A stretch of 64,000 nucleotides of DNA from Sphagnum compactum (Eukaryota > Bryophyta > Sphagnopsida > Sphagnales): NCBI GenBank assembly GCA_965153455.1, contig OZ234493.1, forward strand, positions 24,108,213-24,172,212, given 5' to 3'. A program made the translations under genes and the position numbers. Positions 35,523 through 46,899 of this stretch are shown here, one piece after another; positions within the stretch are counted from its first letter, which is position 1, and each line of letters begins with the position of its first letter. Under the pieces are notes generated by a model, which did not search any database, was not told where the DNA came from, and was given only the letters and a program-made list of their open reading frames with translations.

Positions 35523-37652
35523 GAATGGGTTCAATTATGACCATGTCTTCATACCGAAAAAGGGCCATAATAGAGTTATCTGTAAAGTCTCCCTGTCCTC
35601 ACCTTGTCTTTGGGCCTGCTTTCACCCCCTATCCCCTCTTTCAGTGGTATTGCAAAGTAATGAAATCATATATATTAATTGCATACGAGTGTCCTTGCCA
35701 CTGGAATAGGTGTGAACAAAACCTTTGTCACCAATGAGATTGTTGGAATGGGAAGCTGGCACCTTTGAATGTTGTGACATGCTTTCATAAGGCTTGAAAA
35801 CAAAATAGGTGTAGAGAAAAAAATTGTAACAAAATGATATTGTTCAAATTGAATGGTACCTTGAACTATCATATCATGCATGAAGCGAAAATGATTTTGC
35901 CTTCACATTTTGTACAATATTCAGAAATATGAAATATTTTGCATACATAATACTTGCATTCTTCATTATTTCATATAGAATGTTACGTACAACATTATGA
36001 AAAATAATCTCTATGTTTCATACACACAAGTTACATACAATATTTTTTGGTATTATATTGGCACACATATAGTGTTAACACTTTATAATTAAGTTGTAAT
36101 GTAAAATGTATGGTGAAGATTTGGTTTTATGTGTGTGTGTTCGATGGGGGAATGAAAAGGTTGGGTGATTATATCACACTATGTGTGTATTATGTGTGTG
36201 GTCTTGTGTGCATGTGTATATGCTTGAGAAAATCAAGGGGATGTGCATGAATGTGATGTTAATTGTGATTGGAATAAGATGTAATTGAAGTTTTAAAATC
36301 ATTATTACAAAATGTGGGTGCAGTTCATTAGTCCCAATTCACTAAATCAATGAATTCACTCAAAATCTAATGAAATCACTTGACGTACAGGGACACCTTT
36401 TGTTGTAATGAATGTAATTGCATGGGCAAGAAAATTATGTGCATGATATGACACAATGTTAACATAATGGTTTAAATATAATGTTACATGTCACGTTATG
36501 TTACAAGATATGGTTATTCCCACTACCAAACTATTTTGTTTTATGTGGGAATTCAATTTTGGTTGAAGTTAGAATGTCTTGTGTTCATTTCTCTCTATTT
36601 AAATCCTCTCCCATTGCTCTTCAACTCAAAAAGTAGGCCAAAAATCACACAAATTGCCCACACCTTTAGTATGACTAGCAACCAATCAATTATTCCAATG
36701 TTTGGTGACAAACAAAACTTCATTCCTTTTCATGAGGAAGTCACTATTTTATGGTGTACTTCCCACAAGTCTCATGATATTAAAATAGTCTTAGTAAGTT
36801 TCAAAATCAATACCATATTACTCAGTACATGAAACTGCATATGAAGACGTAAAAGTTTGATGTGTCAAAGGTCATGTGGGAGGTTCTGACCGAGAGCAAA
36901 TCCACGCCTGCAGGCTCAAGTCCTGGGACAATGGATGCCAGATTCTGCAGCAGACAGCAAATCCAGTTACGTGCCATCAAGACATAGAGTGAGGACTCTT
37001 TAAGACCCTGGAATACCCAAATGCATTAGGCTGATCCAGAGGCATATGGATCATGCTTAAGACATCATAGATCTGCTCCAAGGCTTAGCCACTCACATTC
37101 TATAGAAATTAAACACAAAAATGTGACCTTTGCTTTGAAATTTGTCACAGATATTGATAGAACTTCAGGTTGGACCAACCGTAGGTGGCCACTTTGGAAA
37201 AGCAAACTTAAAGTCTGGCAGTGAGGTCACTCCAGGCCAGGTCTCCTCATTTGGGGTCCCCAAAGTCCTGCATTATCAAAAGGTGAATACACAAGGGTGA
37301 ATCTCTTTGCCAAGTATAAGTATACCTATATGCTGATTTACCTACACATACAACTTCTGGCTCACAGATTTACATGCAACAGCCCCTATTTTGAAGATAA
37401 GAAATGATACCCTATGATAGCAAGCCAGTATAAATATAAAGATGTGAGTTTGGCAATCTTACAGCACTCCGTGAAATTTCCACGTGTCTTTAGAGGGCAC
37501 CTTACATCCTCAAATGGCTGTGTGCTATGTCACAATCGTATTTGGACGCATGCACAAGTCAGAGATTGGCACATCTTCCCGACCCAAAGCTGTGTGCATG
37601 CTTGAACCTGATTAGCAGGTGTGTGGTTTTGATGATGCAAACATGGCATAAG
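35523..37652. other. Intergenic, no gene recognised
   Basis: A (TG)n-rich patch lies at 36125-36230. The ORF at 36488-36832 shows no family motif. From about 36870 base composition shifts toward that of gene-derived DNA (higher GC), continuing into the captured fragments that begin at 37653, but I cannot name any exon in 36870-37652. Confidence 0.4.
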
Positions 37653-37742
37653 ATGTTCATCATTAATGCAGGTCCAGGCTTTAGAATGTTGTGGAGCACC
37701 ATCAAAGGTTTCTTGGATCCAGTTTCAATTTCAAAGATCAGT
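37653..37742 (+). pseudogene. Isolated SEC14/SFH-like phosphatidylinositol-transfer exon
   Basis: A 90-bp exon between an AG acceptor (GGCATAAG) and a strong donor (AGT/GTATGT) reads [20 protein letters not shown] then [10 protein letters not shown]. This is the lipid-pocket region of plant SEC14-like (SFH) proteins that follows the CRAL-TRIO core. No flanking SEC14 exons are found on either side. It is an isolated fragment, apparently intact in frame, probably captured by a transposon or left by a gene break. Confidence 0.7.
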
Positions 37743-38076
37743 GTATGTTATCGACCCACTGAGTACAGCAGTTGCAAAATTTTCTGGCCAGGTAAAATCT
37801 TCTACTTTCCTTAATGCAAATTTTGTTTTTTTATTATTAGTACCTCTGCAGTGTAGTATGTGGATAGTTAGGCACTGTCTGGTGCAAAGCATCTCAAGGC
37901 TGGAATAGAAACATGAGAACCAGAAATTTCTGTTAGACTGATGATTCCGATAGAAGCTCTACTCAGACATGAATTACATATTTGTACAGAAGAAGCAAGA
38001 TTTCCCTGAAGCCTCTCAGGAGGCTATAGAGCCAATTGTTGTTACTGACGGAATGTTAAGGCTACAAGCCAACCAC

Positions 38077-38293
38077 CTTGCGGAAATCTACATCCTTCGC
38101 CAAAGGCTTTCCTGCACTGTACACTCCAAAAATAGCTATGCGCTCTTTTTCCCCAAGAAGTCCAATGTGGATCTCCCGGTCAATGCGGCCAGGCCGCACG
38201 AAGGACTCATCTAGCTCATCAGGACGATTGGTTGCACAAATGAGATTCACAGATTGTCGCAGAGAGAATCTGTCAACATCTGTATCCTCTGGC
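38077..38293 (-). pseudogene. Isolated FtsH12-like AAA-protease exon
   Basis: A minus-strand exon of about 217 bp reads DVDRFSLRQSVNLICATNRP, then DELDESFVRPGRIDREIHIG and a GVYSAGKPLAKDVDFRK segment, ending at a donor AAG/GTGGTT. ATNRPDELD..FVRPGRIDR is the AAA second region of homology with both arginines. The DRFSLRQ lead-in points to the plastid FtsH12 branch. The acceptor is uncertain (38293 gives an open phase). No other FtsH exon is visible, so this is a fragment even though its frame is open. Confidence 0.75.
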
Positions 38294-38489
38294 CTGCATT
38301 TCCAAATCTAGGATCTCAGTTCTGACAATGGACGCAGACAACACAGATATCAGTCCTGCTAGGGAATGCTATAACTTACTCATCTGGAGATGATTGGCAA
38401 GCATAAGATACAGCTCACCAAGACAGAAAACGCCTTTGAAGAACCATATGAAGAGGTCCTAGAGTCTGGCATTTTATTTGGGCATTGAG

Positions 38490-38690
38490 TCTAAAATAAT
38501 GGTGCCTGGAACTGATTTGGGAGGGATGGCAGGTGCAGGAACTTGGTGGCATTGGAGCACCAACATTTCAAGTTCTTGATCCTGAAGGCAAATCTGTTGC
38601 CATTTTATGGGGCCAAGATCAGCTGAACATTGTTGCTGATCTTCTATGTGGCTGGCGCCCTAGGCTCGGTTCCACATGCTTCCACAACTT
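38490..38690 (+). pseudogene. Third exon-like fragment, conserved-looking, unidentified
   Basis: A plus-strand frame reads CLELIWEGWQVQELGG, GIGAPTFQVLDPEGKSVAIL and WGQDQLNIVADLLCGWRPRL before a stop at about 38690. Composition and hydrophobic pattern look like a genuine folded domain rather than noise. I do not recognise it. It sits 200 bp from the FtsH12-like exon in the opposite orientation. Confidence 0.4.
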
Positions 38691-40805
38691 CTAAACTCTT
38701 CTCCAAGTCAAAACTTTGATATTCACAAGTGTTTAAATTATCATGGTAAGTTGTCATTTGCATTGCAGCAACACAAGGTCCTGTTGGATCCAAGTAACAG
38801 TCAAGTTGGTGTCTTTGGTGAGATTGGACTCCTCGAGAGAGAAGGGGGTGACAAACCTGTGCATTAGGCACGGGGTTCAGACTAGTAATATTTGATTCCA
38901 ATTCTGGAACTACTTCCAAAAGTCAGTCTCAATTTTGATTCAGCCTTTCCTAACCATAATCGGAACTAGGCTAGTGATTCTAACCCTCCAAACCAAGTAA
39001 CCGCCCAACACTGGTAAAACAGCCTCACACATGTAGAAGCCATTTATTTACCCAATACTAGCCTCTTGTCTTACCTATAACCTACTTTATTAGAATGGCA
39101 AGATGAAACTGAATATTAAAATTATCCATGAAGTGATTTTCACTTTGGGCCTCACTCTATCAACTCAACCTCCCTTTCGAAGGTTAGGGCCTACATAGGG
39201 GGCTACCTAGGGCCTTCCAAGGTTAGGGGATACACAAGGGATATCTAGGAACTACAGAGGGCCTATTTCTAAGGGAGCTAGCTAGGGATTTCCTATGTTA
39301 AGAGGTACCTAGGTGTTACTAAGGAGGTTACTTAGGAACACCTAGGGGCCTACTTTGGTATAGGGAATTCCCACATCTCAGCATGGCTGGCTTGCAGCCA
39401 TGGAGTACATGGAGAAACTGACCTTGAAGGCATGGAGTTGTCCCTGCCAATGAAACTCGGAGTGTGCTAGCTAGCTAGCTACCCAGGACTAATCTCCCAC
39501 ATGGAGTTCATATATGCTACATTCTAGCCAATTGTCCATAAGGGTCTGAAAGACTTCAGCCTCACTATTTGTAAACTCCAGCAAGTTGAACATTAGGGAC
39601 TATACAATAACATAGCCACAGGTTCATACAAGTGAGGTGACAAAAGAAACCTTTTCACCAACCATGATAGAAGAATGTCCATAGCAACATGGTGATTGTT
39701 GTAGACAAGATGAGAGCTGCCAATTTGTCTTGGAACTTGAGTTTCAATTGAATCTAGCTAATACACTCCGACATCAAGATATGGCGTGAAACATTTTTTA
39801 TGTAAGTGGCGGGAAAAGCAAACAGCTAACAATGTCTATTGGAGGAACTAAGCTGAAATTGTGAAGAAGTTGGCATTTCCCTAATTGACATATTTCAGAA
39901 ATCTATGTTTCTTGCCAACAAATTACAATAAGATTTGAAGTACAACCAATTACAGAGATAACCTTGAAGACAGGTGAACTAGAGAGCAATCAATCCACTA
40001 ATTCAAAGCTTGAAAGCTGAACAACTCAATACCCTACACTATTGGGAGACCAAAGACTTGTCTCTGACTCTCTGGGGCTTCAGCTACAAAAAGCTGGAAA
40101 CTTGGAAAAGCTTAAGCAGGATGCCCAATGGCAATTACAAAAACCATGTATGATATAGGACCTTAAACCAACATACATGAAACATGCAGAGAAGATATTG
40201 AAGGAATTTGCAATCTTTACAATGTTCATTGAGATCTCAAGAGAAGTGCCATCTAATTGAAAACCAAACTTTCGTTCTACCCTTTTGTCCCCAAGACTCA
40301 TGCAATAGAAGCTAATTTTTTTTGTACTACAATTCAAATAACAGATTCTGTGAAGACAAAAAAGTGTTGCAAGATGGTAAGGTGACTGTTATGTTTTGGC
40401 TGCAGGGTTTTTTCATCATTGAAATAATAAGGTGACTGTTATCTTTGGCCAGCAAAAAACTAAATACACTGCCACTTGCAGGAAGACTGAAGTTCAATAC
40501 AAGATGTATTCTGTATCTTCCTCCAAATCACACATCTCAGCTGACTGTTGAAGTCTTGACATCTGCGACCAAGCAAAAGCTTGCTCAGAATATCAAGATG
40601 GCTTACTGAATTGTACATTGTTTTGCCAGGGTGTGGATGATGATACATCTTTTTTATAAATTTTGCAGCTCCTAGACAGCTTCACTGTCAAACAGAAATA
40701 TTTCAAAGTGAAAAGATTGCAGTGATGTCAACAGACATTTGGCATAATACTTCTTGCAAGTGGTGAGCACTTCAAAATCAAACACAAACTGATTAACATT
40801 CTTCA
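38691..40805. other. Intergenic / 3' flank of the coiled-coil gene
   Basis: No further gene recognised. 39180-39360 is a decayed array of CTAGGG/GGTTAGG words. The last few hundred bases before 40805 are probably the 3'UTR of the minus-strand coiled-coil gene. Confidence 0.4.
39180..39360. repeat. Irregular CTAGGG/TTAGGG-rich array
   Basis: Words such as GGTTAGGG, CCTAGGG and AGGGATATCTAGG recur about ten times in 180 bp without a fixed period. It resembles degenerate telomere-like DNA but lacks perfect TTTAGGG units, so I treat it as a decayed simple repeat. Confidence 0.5.
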
Positions 40806-43560
40806 TCAACGCTCATGTACTGTGTTTCTGCGCATTTCTGAGAGAGGAAGCCGCTCCTGAAATAAATGAGGTGGTGACACCTTCAAGTTGGATGCAGATG
40901 GTGGCCTTGACATCTTCACCGAATATCTTCCATCAGTTCTGCCCCTTGTTGAATTGGGTTGAACATGAACATTCGCATTGTTCTCCTGGAGGGAAGTGTC
41001 ACTACTGTATGCACTATTTGATCTTCTGCTTGGCTTCCTTTGCTTGAACCATTTCTGTTTCAAAGATCTCTCAACCTCACTTATTGTCATCTCACTTGTG
41101 CTTGACAAAAGTCTTTCATCCTTTGCTTTTGGTGGTCCATCAAGGGAGAGGTTGGATTGTGACCTAGGAGAGCATCCTGCTCCTCTCCTGTCGTTCTCTC
41201 TGCTCACTTCCATAGTTGATTTTTGTAAGGGGCTTTGAACCCTTGGTGTTGCTACCATTTGAGAATCTGCAACCCTTTGTAGTGACCCGCAAGCCATGCA
41301 TTGTTCTGTGTCATCAAACTTGAAAGCATTTGAAGCACATGCATTGCATAAGAATTTCCCTGTTGATCGGTTCTGGGTCAAGGGCATTTGGCACCATTTT
41401 GCACATTCGTGGCACTCTTCAAAATCAGCAGAGATGTTACATGTACAAATGTCACTGGTACTTTCCCTCAAAACTGGTTTCAAGACCAGAACATAGGCAT
41501 GGTTTCCACCAGCTTGTAGAAACGGACCCTGTTCGCAAACAAACTGGCTCTTCAGTCCTTTCATTCTGGCGCAAACTTGTGCCATCTCTAACTCCAAGTC
41601 TTTGATCTTCTGTTGTGATAATTGAGCTTGCACTCGCCATTTTTCCTCCTGGTTTTGAAAATGCTAGATCAGACAGATGACAATTGCACAGCTGAGGAAT
41701 ATCTTACTGAAAGTGCTGGGTGGTATCTGTTTATCCCAGCGTTGACTGAAGCATCTGGCTGTTTCGAACGAGACAGCTAAAATATCTACAAGAAGAAATA
41801 GGGATTTCTTGTGAAGCAGCAGAGAGGGTAAGGGAGATCCCTTGGAATAGGAGTAAGATGAGTTGAGACCTAACCTTGGGTAAAGCAAATAAAACCACTA
41901 CTGAAAATAGATTTGCAGAAACATTCCTGCAAAGAAATTGGAATGCACTACCTCAATTTGCAAGATGGCAGACTTGGATTCTGCATGAAGGGCACGCTGT
42001 TCCCAATTGTCACAGTTCTGCTGCAAGGTCTTCATCTCATCCTTTATATGCTTCAGCACTCCCTGAATTTGTGCCCACTCCTCTGCATCGGCCTTGACCT
42101 GCCACAGCCTCAGTGGTCAGATACATACAGTGCATGAAAAGGATGACACAGTTTTGAGCTGAAAACTTCTGACAGATCATATTCCATCCTAGAACTCAAT
42201 GCAGAAAACATATGCAAAGCAAAATGTAGGCAGGCTAAGCATTCAACATTTGTGCAGATAATCACAAGAAGAAAACTTGGACCAAAAAAATACTGCAAAT
42301 TTATGAATAAGACCTGGTCAGTAGTGTATCACGAATCTGCAAGATTTCACCTGTGTAACTATCTTGTCAATGGTCTCCTTCTGCTGTCTATCATCGACTT
42401 GAGTCTCTTGCAACAGCATCCTGTCCCGTTTGATCTTGCCCTTATGCTTCAAAAACATTTGAGCTATAATATCTCAGAAGCACATTGACTGCATCTCCTA
42501 ACCATATTGAGCATCACATGTAACCCTCTAACTGCAACCCTCCAAATTTTCTTGTCATATGGTTCATGATTCTTTCTCCCTCGGAACACAAAATAGAGAT
42601 TTCCATTACTCAAGATTCTGAATTTCGCACCTAATCTATTCCCCCAGGAGAAGTTCAATCATGGAAAGAGAGATAACCAAGGCAGAGGAGGTTGAAGGTC
42701 TAAGGTTGACGATCAAATTTCTCTACAATTTCCCTTGCCATTCTGCACAATTGGAGCTCTTAGAACTTTGATTTTAGATCTATGTTGCACAGCATTGGAA
42801 CTCTCCCTTGAATAATAGCCTTGGGACCTGATTCTCTCTCTACCTGCTGTTGTGGCTCTCTGGACATTTTGAGCTGCTGAAATTTATGGAGCCGGTCAAC
42901 CCCGCCGTCTTCTTCTTTCTTCCTATTCGGAGTGCAGGGTGCTGAAGCTGCGCCTCTCATCGTGGCCTGCACGCACAGAAAGGAAAACAACGAATCTAGA
43001 CAGTCACAGATGATTCATTTTCTGAGTTTTTCTTCAAATGCTTGGCAAGCCGCTCTACTTTCTGTCGGGACTACAAGAGCCAGTACGAAACTTCAAGCCT
43101 CTATGTATGCAGAGGAGAAATACCAAAAGAAAAAAAAAAAGGCAATGCAGAAAACTCAATCCTACTCTCGAAGGTCTTTAAAAGATGGAGAGAAGAGGTA
43201 GATTGATAGTTTACAACTGTCTCTCACATTTCGCCCAGTCCTCTGTTCTCCGCAGAACCAAGAGCACAAAAAAACACAGAAGAAAAGAAAAGAAAACAGT
43301 TTCACCTCGAGTATGGTCTCAACTGACCCTCGCAGCGTCTGCACCATTTCCGTCGCCTTCGCCATCTCCATGCATTGCTGCCTCCACCTCTGCATTGCCA
43401 GCTCCTTCTCCATTCCCAAAACCTCACACTTAGACTGCAACAAGGCTGCCCATGATTCCTTCTTTACCGGTCCATCTGCTCCTCTTCCAGCAGCAGCAGT
43501 AGTCGCAGACACATGACTTCCCGTATCGTCTGCAACAAGCGCAATCTCTCCGTGCTCCAT
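40806..43560 (-). CDS. Coiled-coil protein with cysteine-rich block, function unknown, five exons
   Basis: Exons 43560-43306, 42966-42828, 42463-42351, 42098-41952 and 41648-40806 join in phase to 498 aa. It starts MEHGEIALVADDTGSHVSA. Residues about 38-85 (ESWAALLQSKCEVLGMEKEL and following) and about 120-255 (QQKETIDKIVTQ, EEWAQIQGVLKHIKDEMKTL, WEQRALHAES, SQQKIKDLELEMAQV) are heptad-rich coiled coil. Residues about 286-338 hold nine cysteines spaced C-x-C, C-x2-C-x3-C, C-x2-C, C-x2-C (for example CHECAKWC and CNAC), likely zinc-binding. The C-terminal 150 residues are Ser/Arg-rich and look disordered. The exon 2 donor (CAG/GTCCCA) is the weakest junction. I cannot name the family; the layout suggests a plant-specific scaffold or cytoskeleton-linked protein, which is inference. 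Confidence 0.75.
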
Positions 43561-44280
43561 CGGTCCCTACAACGGCAACAACATCGTGCCGCTGCTCTTC
43601 ACTTATTACTCGCACAATTGTGCGATTTTGCTGTTGAGTCCAGTTCTCGTTTGAAGTTTGTTTCGGGTGTCTTTGGTTTGGGCCTTTTGTATAAAAGCAC
43701 ACTTTGGTGGCCACTATTACTAACTGTAACAGTTCGGTGTTGTTTTGAGGAATTTTTTTTGGTGTAGCCTAAGTGACTAGCATCCAGCTTTTTTTTTTCC
43801 ACAATTTTGTGGTTTCCAAAGTTTTGCGAATTTTTCCAAATTTTTCTCGAATTTACACTTATTAAAAAATTTCCAGAAATTTCCAAAGTTTTTTGTCATC
43901 ACACTGTGAAAATTCGCCCAAAAACAAATGCTGCAACCACCCATAGGAAGATGTTAAAATAATGGCAATTTTTTTATAGGAAAATTTAGCCAAATATGGC
44001 TATAAAACAGATATGAAGTGCAAATCTTTATTCAAGCTTTTGTATTTATTGTTACACAATGAAAAGCAAATATAGAAATCTGGCAAAAAAATTTCCTATT
44101 TTACCTCACTTCTAGCAATTGAAACCCTCCAAAGTCACTTCATTTTTAAAATATTTTTTTTATTTCTCTTTTTGACAAAAAAATTTTACCAGTGAAAAAA
44201 AGGCTGCTATGGTTACTGATAATTTCACAGTGAATTTTCGCATTTTTTAAACCTGAAAAATACAATTTTGACACATACCA
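43561..44280. other. 5' flank of the coiled-coil gene, then intergenic
   Basis: 43561-43770 is presumably 5'UTR and promoter for the minus-strand gene. Beyond it lies AT-rich DNA with A/T homopolymer runs and no gene. Confidence 0.35.
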
Positions 44281-44458
44281 TAGTACCTTGGCAGCATCGA
44301 TACTAGGCTAATCATTTTCAGAAATGATATTTTTTTCAAAAACAAAATTTGTGAAAGGAAAATATTGAATCTTCAGGAATATATTCTGTTTGATGAAATG
44401 AAAATTTCAAAACTAATTAATTATTCAACAGACGTGTGTCCAAGTTGCCAAGGTACTA
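44281..44458. mobile_element. TA-flanked MITE, copy 1
   Basis: A 178-bp segment runs from TAGTACCTTGGCAGC to the inverted end GTTGCCAAGGTACTA, with TA at both edges, as expected for Stowaway/mariner-type MITEs. The interior is AT-rich and non-coding. The same interior (TTTTCAGAAATGAT, TGTGAA(A)GGAAAATATTGAA, TTCA(G/A)GAATAT) recurs in copy 2 at 53980-54160. Confidence 0.8.
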
Positions 44459-46899
44459 TTCTACAAGGGATTCTTGTGAAAAAAAAGTCCCTAATTTGCC
44501 AGATTTCCGGAAAAAAAAAGAAAAAAGAAAAAAGTTAAAGCCATCAGATTTCGAGAGCCAGTTCCAGCACGTAGCCAAAAAATAAAAAGGGCTCTTAAAA
44601 TAAGAAGGGTCTATAGCCAGATTTGGAAAATATTTCTGTGGATGATCGCCAGTTTGGCTACATCACAAAAAAATTGGAAAAGAAAAGAAAATTCCTACCC
44701 CCGATCTCCTTTGACGTCGGTATTGGAAATTGTAATTTGTGCCACAAACTAGGTCCACCTGGTGCATGTGAGCACGGCTCCCAAATCAAACTTCATCACT
44801 CAAGCAATGAAGCATCACACGTAATTAGGTTGAAGAATTTAACTTCTTGGGGAGTGAGAGTCTGACTCCTGCACCAGGCACCTGGTGCATGTGAGCTTGG
44901 GTTCTGAATCAAACTCCACCGCTAGAATAGAGGACACTTCAGCTCTACGATAAAAAGAAACCTTCTTGGAGAGAGAGAGAGATATATATATATATATATA
45001 TGACTTGGCAGGTGTTTTGAGCAAGTGTAAGAGTTAGGGAAACCAAACCCAAATTGGGCTCCCCCAAGTGGGTTTTTATTCATGGGTTAACCATAGTAAG
45101 TTAACTTTGACATGTGGTTAGATTTGATTTTGAAAATGGAAGAGGTCTGTCTACATGGACTTCTTTTCACATCCAATGAATTCTTTTCTAGCCTAGTGTT
45201 TTGAGATCTGAAACTTGAAACCTCAGAAGTTGCAGTTTGTTGTTTGGCCAGCTACCACATTGGGTTTGGCATATAGAGGTGCAGGTCCGGACGACATCTG
45301 GAGACCAAATTCTGGAGGTGACATTATGTCACACCAAGAATTAACTGTAGACCAAGGTATTTAGGGTTTCTTCTAGGCTAGGCCTCCTTTCAGGCAGTCC
45401 TCCCATTTCCTTATTTGATATGCTTCTTGCGACAAGAAAGAGGGGGTTGGGAACTTGATGTTCCCCTTGTGGTTCGCCCTCTTCTTCGGTGGTTCTTTTG
45501 TCTTCTTGGAGATGGGTCCTTCCATTTTGTTCCTTGTTTTCCCCCTCTCTTTTTTTGGGTACTTCTTTTTTCCTAGTTTGCCCTTTTTGCCCGATCCATG
45601 TTTTCTTGAAGAAGATGGATGATGCCCAAACATGCAAAACATTGCAACTGTTTTTTTCCTTTGTATTTTTGGGTCCCTCACCTGCCCTAAGAAAACCTGT
45701 TTCATGGACAGCCAGGAGGAGAAACTTCACACATGTGGAAGTTATTCTGGGGGCTATCAGAGGAACTTCCACAACTTGGAAGGTACCCACCAGGCTCTCA
45801 TTTTTATAGATTAAAATTCGTTGTGCTGTTATACATAGCAGTCACAAAAATGGGCAGTCAGGGAAAAAAAGAAGCAGACCATACTTTTGTACCAAATGCA
45901 ATAAGGACGCTTTTGCTAATTTACAGTCTCCCCACACACAAGAACACTACACTGCTTGGGTGTTACCCTACACAGAAATAGAAAGGAAAAAAACAAAGCT
46001 GTGACTTTGAATGCCCATAACTCTGACACTAGCTACTTATGGACAAAGAAAACGGTGACCTGCATTGTTGTGACACTGCTTGCTTGCACACTACTTACAG
46101 ATGCAGAGCCTATTTCGTATGTACTTAGGCAGCAGAGGCTGTTTTTGCTGACAGAAACATTGATGAAAAACACAAAACCACCACCCAACTCTAATTTCCA
46201 CTTGTTTAATGCCCACTCAATGAGCCTGGTTTTCAACTACCCACCTCTACCAATCCAAATGTTAGGGCTCTGGACATTGGACCAGGTGAATAGTAAATAG
46301 CTCTGCCAGCTTAACAAGGTGTTGAATATGTGTGGGCCCTACCATACCACCTACTAATAGAAAAAAGGGGGTCACCTAGAGGTTAATTGAATGTACATAT
46401 ATGTGAAGCATATGTGAATGAATTTGTAATATATGGACTGAAAAAGGAAAGAAATCTTTAATATGTCTAGAAAGAGTGTGCAAGAGACTCAATTGTCATG
46501 GCAATAGTTTGAAAATGGGTATAGAGAACCCCCCTAGTGCTATTCTAAAATGGTTCCAGGGTAGTTTTTTTGGGGTGAAAGCACGTTACAATAAACATCT
46601 TGGGCAAATACGGTGTATCAGTTAAATACATATTTTTTATATTATTTTGGGGACTTTTTTTTTCATTTCATCTAGTGTTTTGAAAAACACATAAAATAAA
46701 TGTCTGACACAAGGTTTTGAACACAACTCTTGTTGCTTTTCAAATGAATTTTTTGTCAAACTTTTTCCTTTTCACACACTTATAGTTCTTTGAAAGAAAA
46801 ACCTCATCTAACTTTATTCTATAAAGTCACATGAATGGAACTTTTCATATGGAACTAAAATGGTACAATCAATTCATATTTAATATACGATTACATATT
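44459..46899. other. Intergenic, no gene recognised
   Basis: A (GA)/(TA) microsatellite lies at 44968-45001. 45341-45809 is open on both strands. The minus frame (MGTFQVVEVPLIAPRITSTC, later charged KK/EE-rich stretches) could be a fragment of a retroelement gag-like protein, but no diagnostic motif is visible. The remainder is featureless. Confidence 0.35.

Noticed and set aside
39180-39360. Possible interstitial telomere
   Set aside because: TTAGGG-like words are present but no run of perfect TTTAGGG units occurs.
40978-41605. Plus-strand ORFs at 40978-41605
   Set aside because: They are shadows of the large last exon of the minus-strand coiled-coil gene.
45341-45809. ORFs of 149 and 106 aa on opposite strands
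   Set aside because: Both strands are open, and neither shows a diagnostic domain; a gag-like origin is possible but unsupported.
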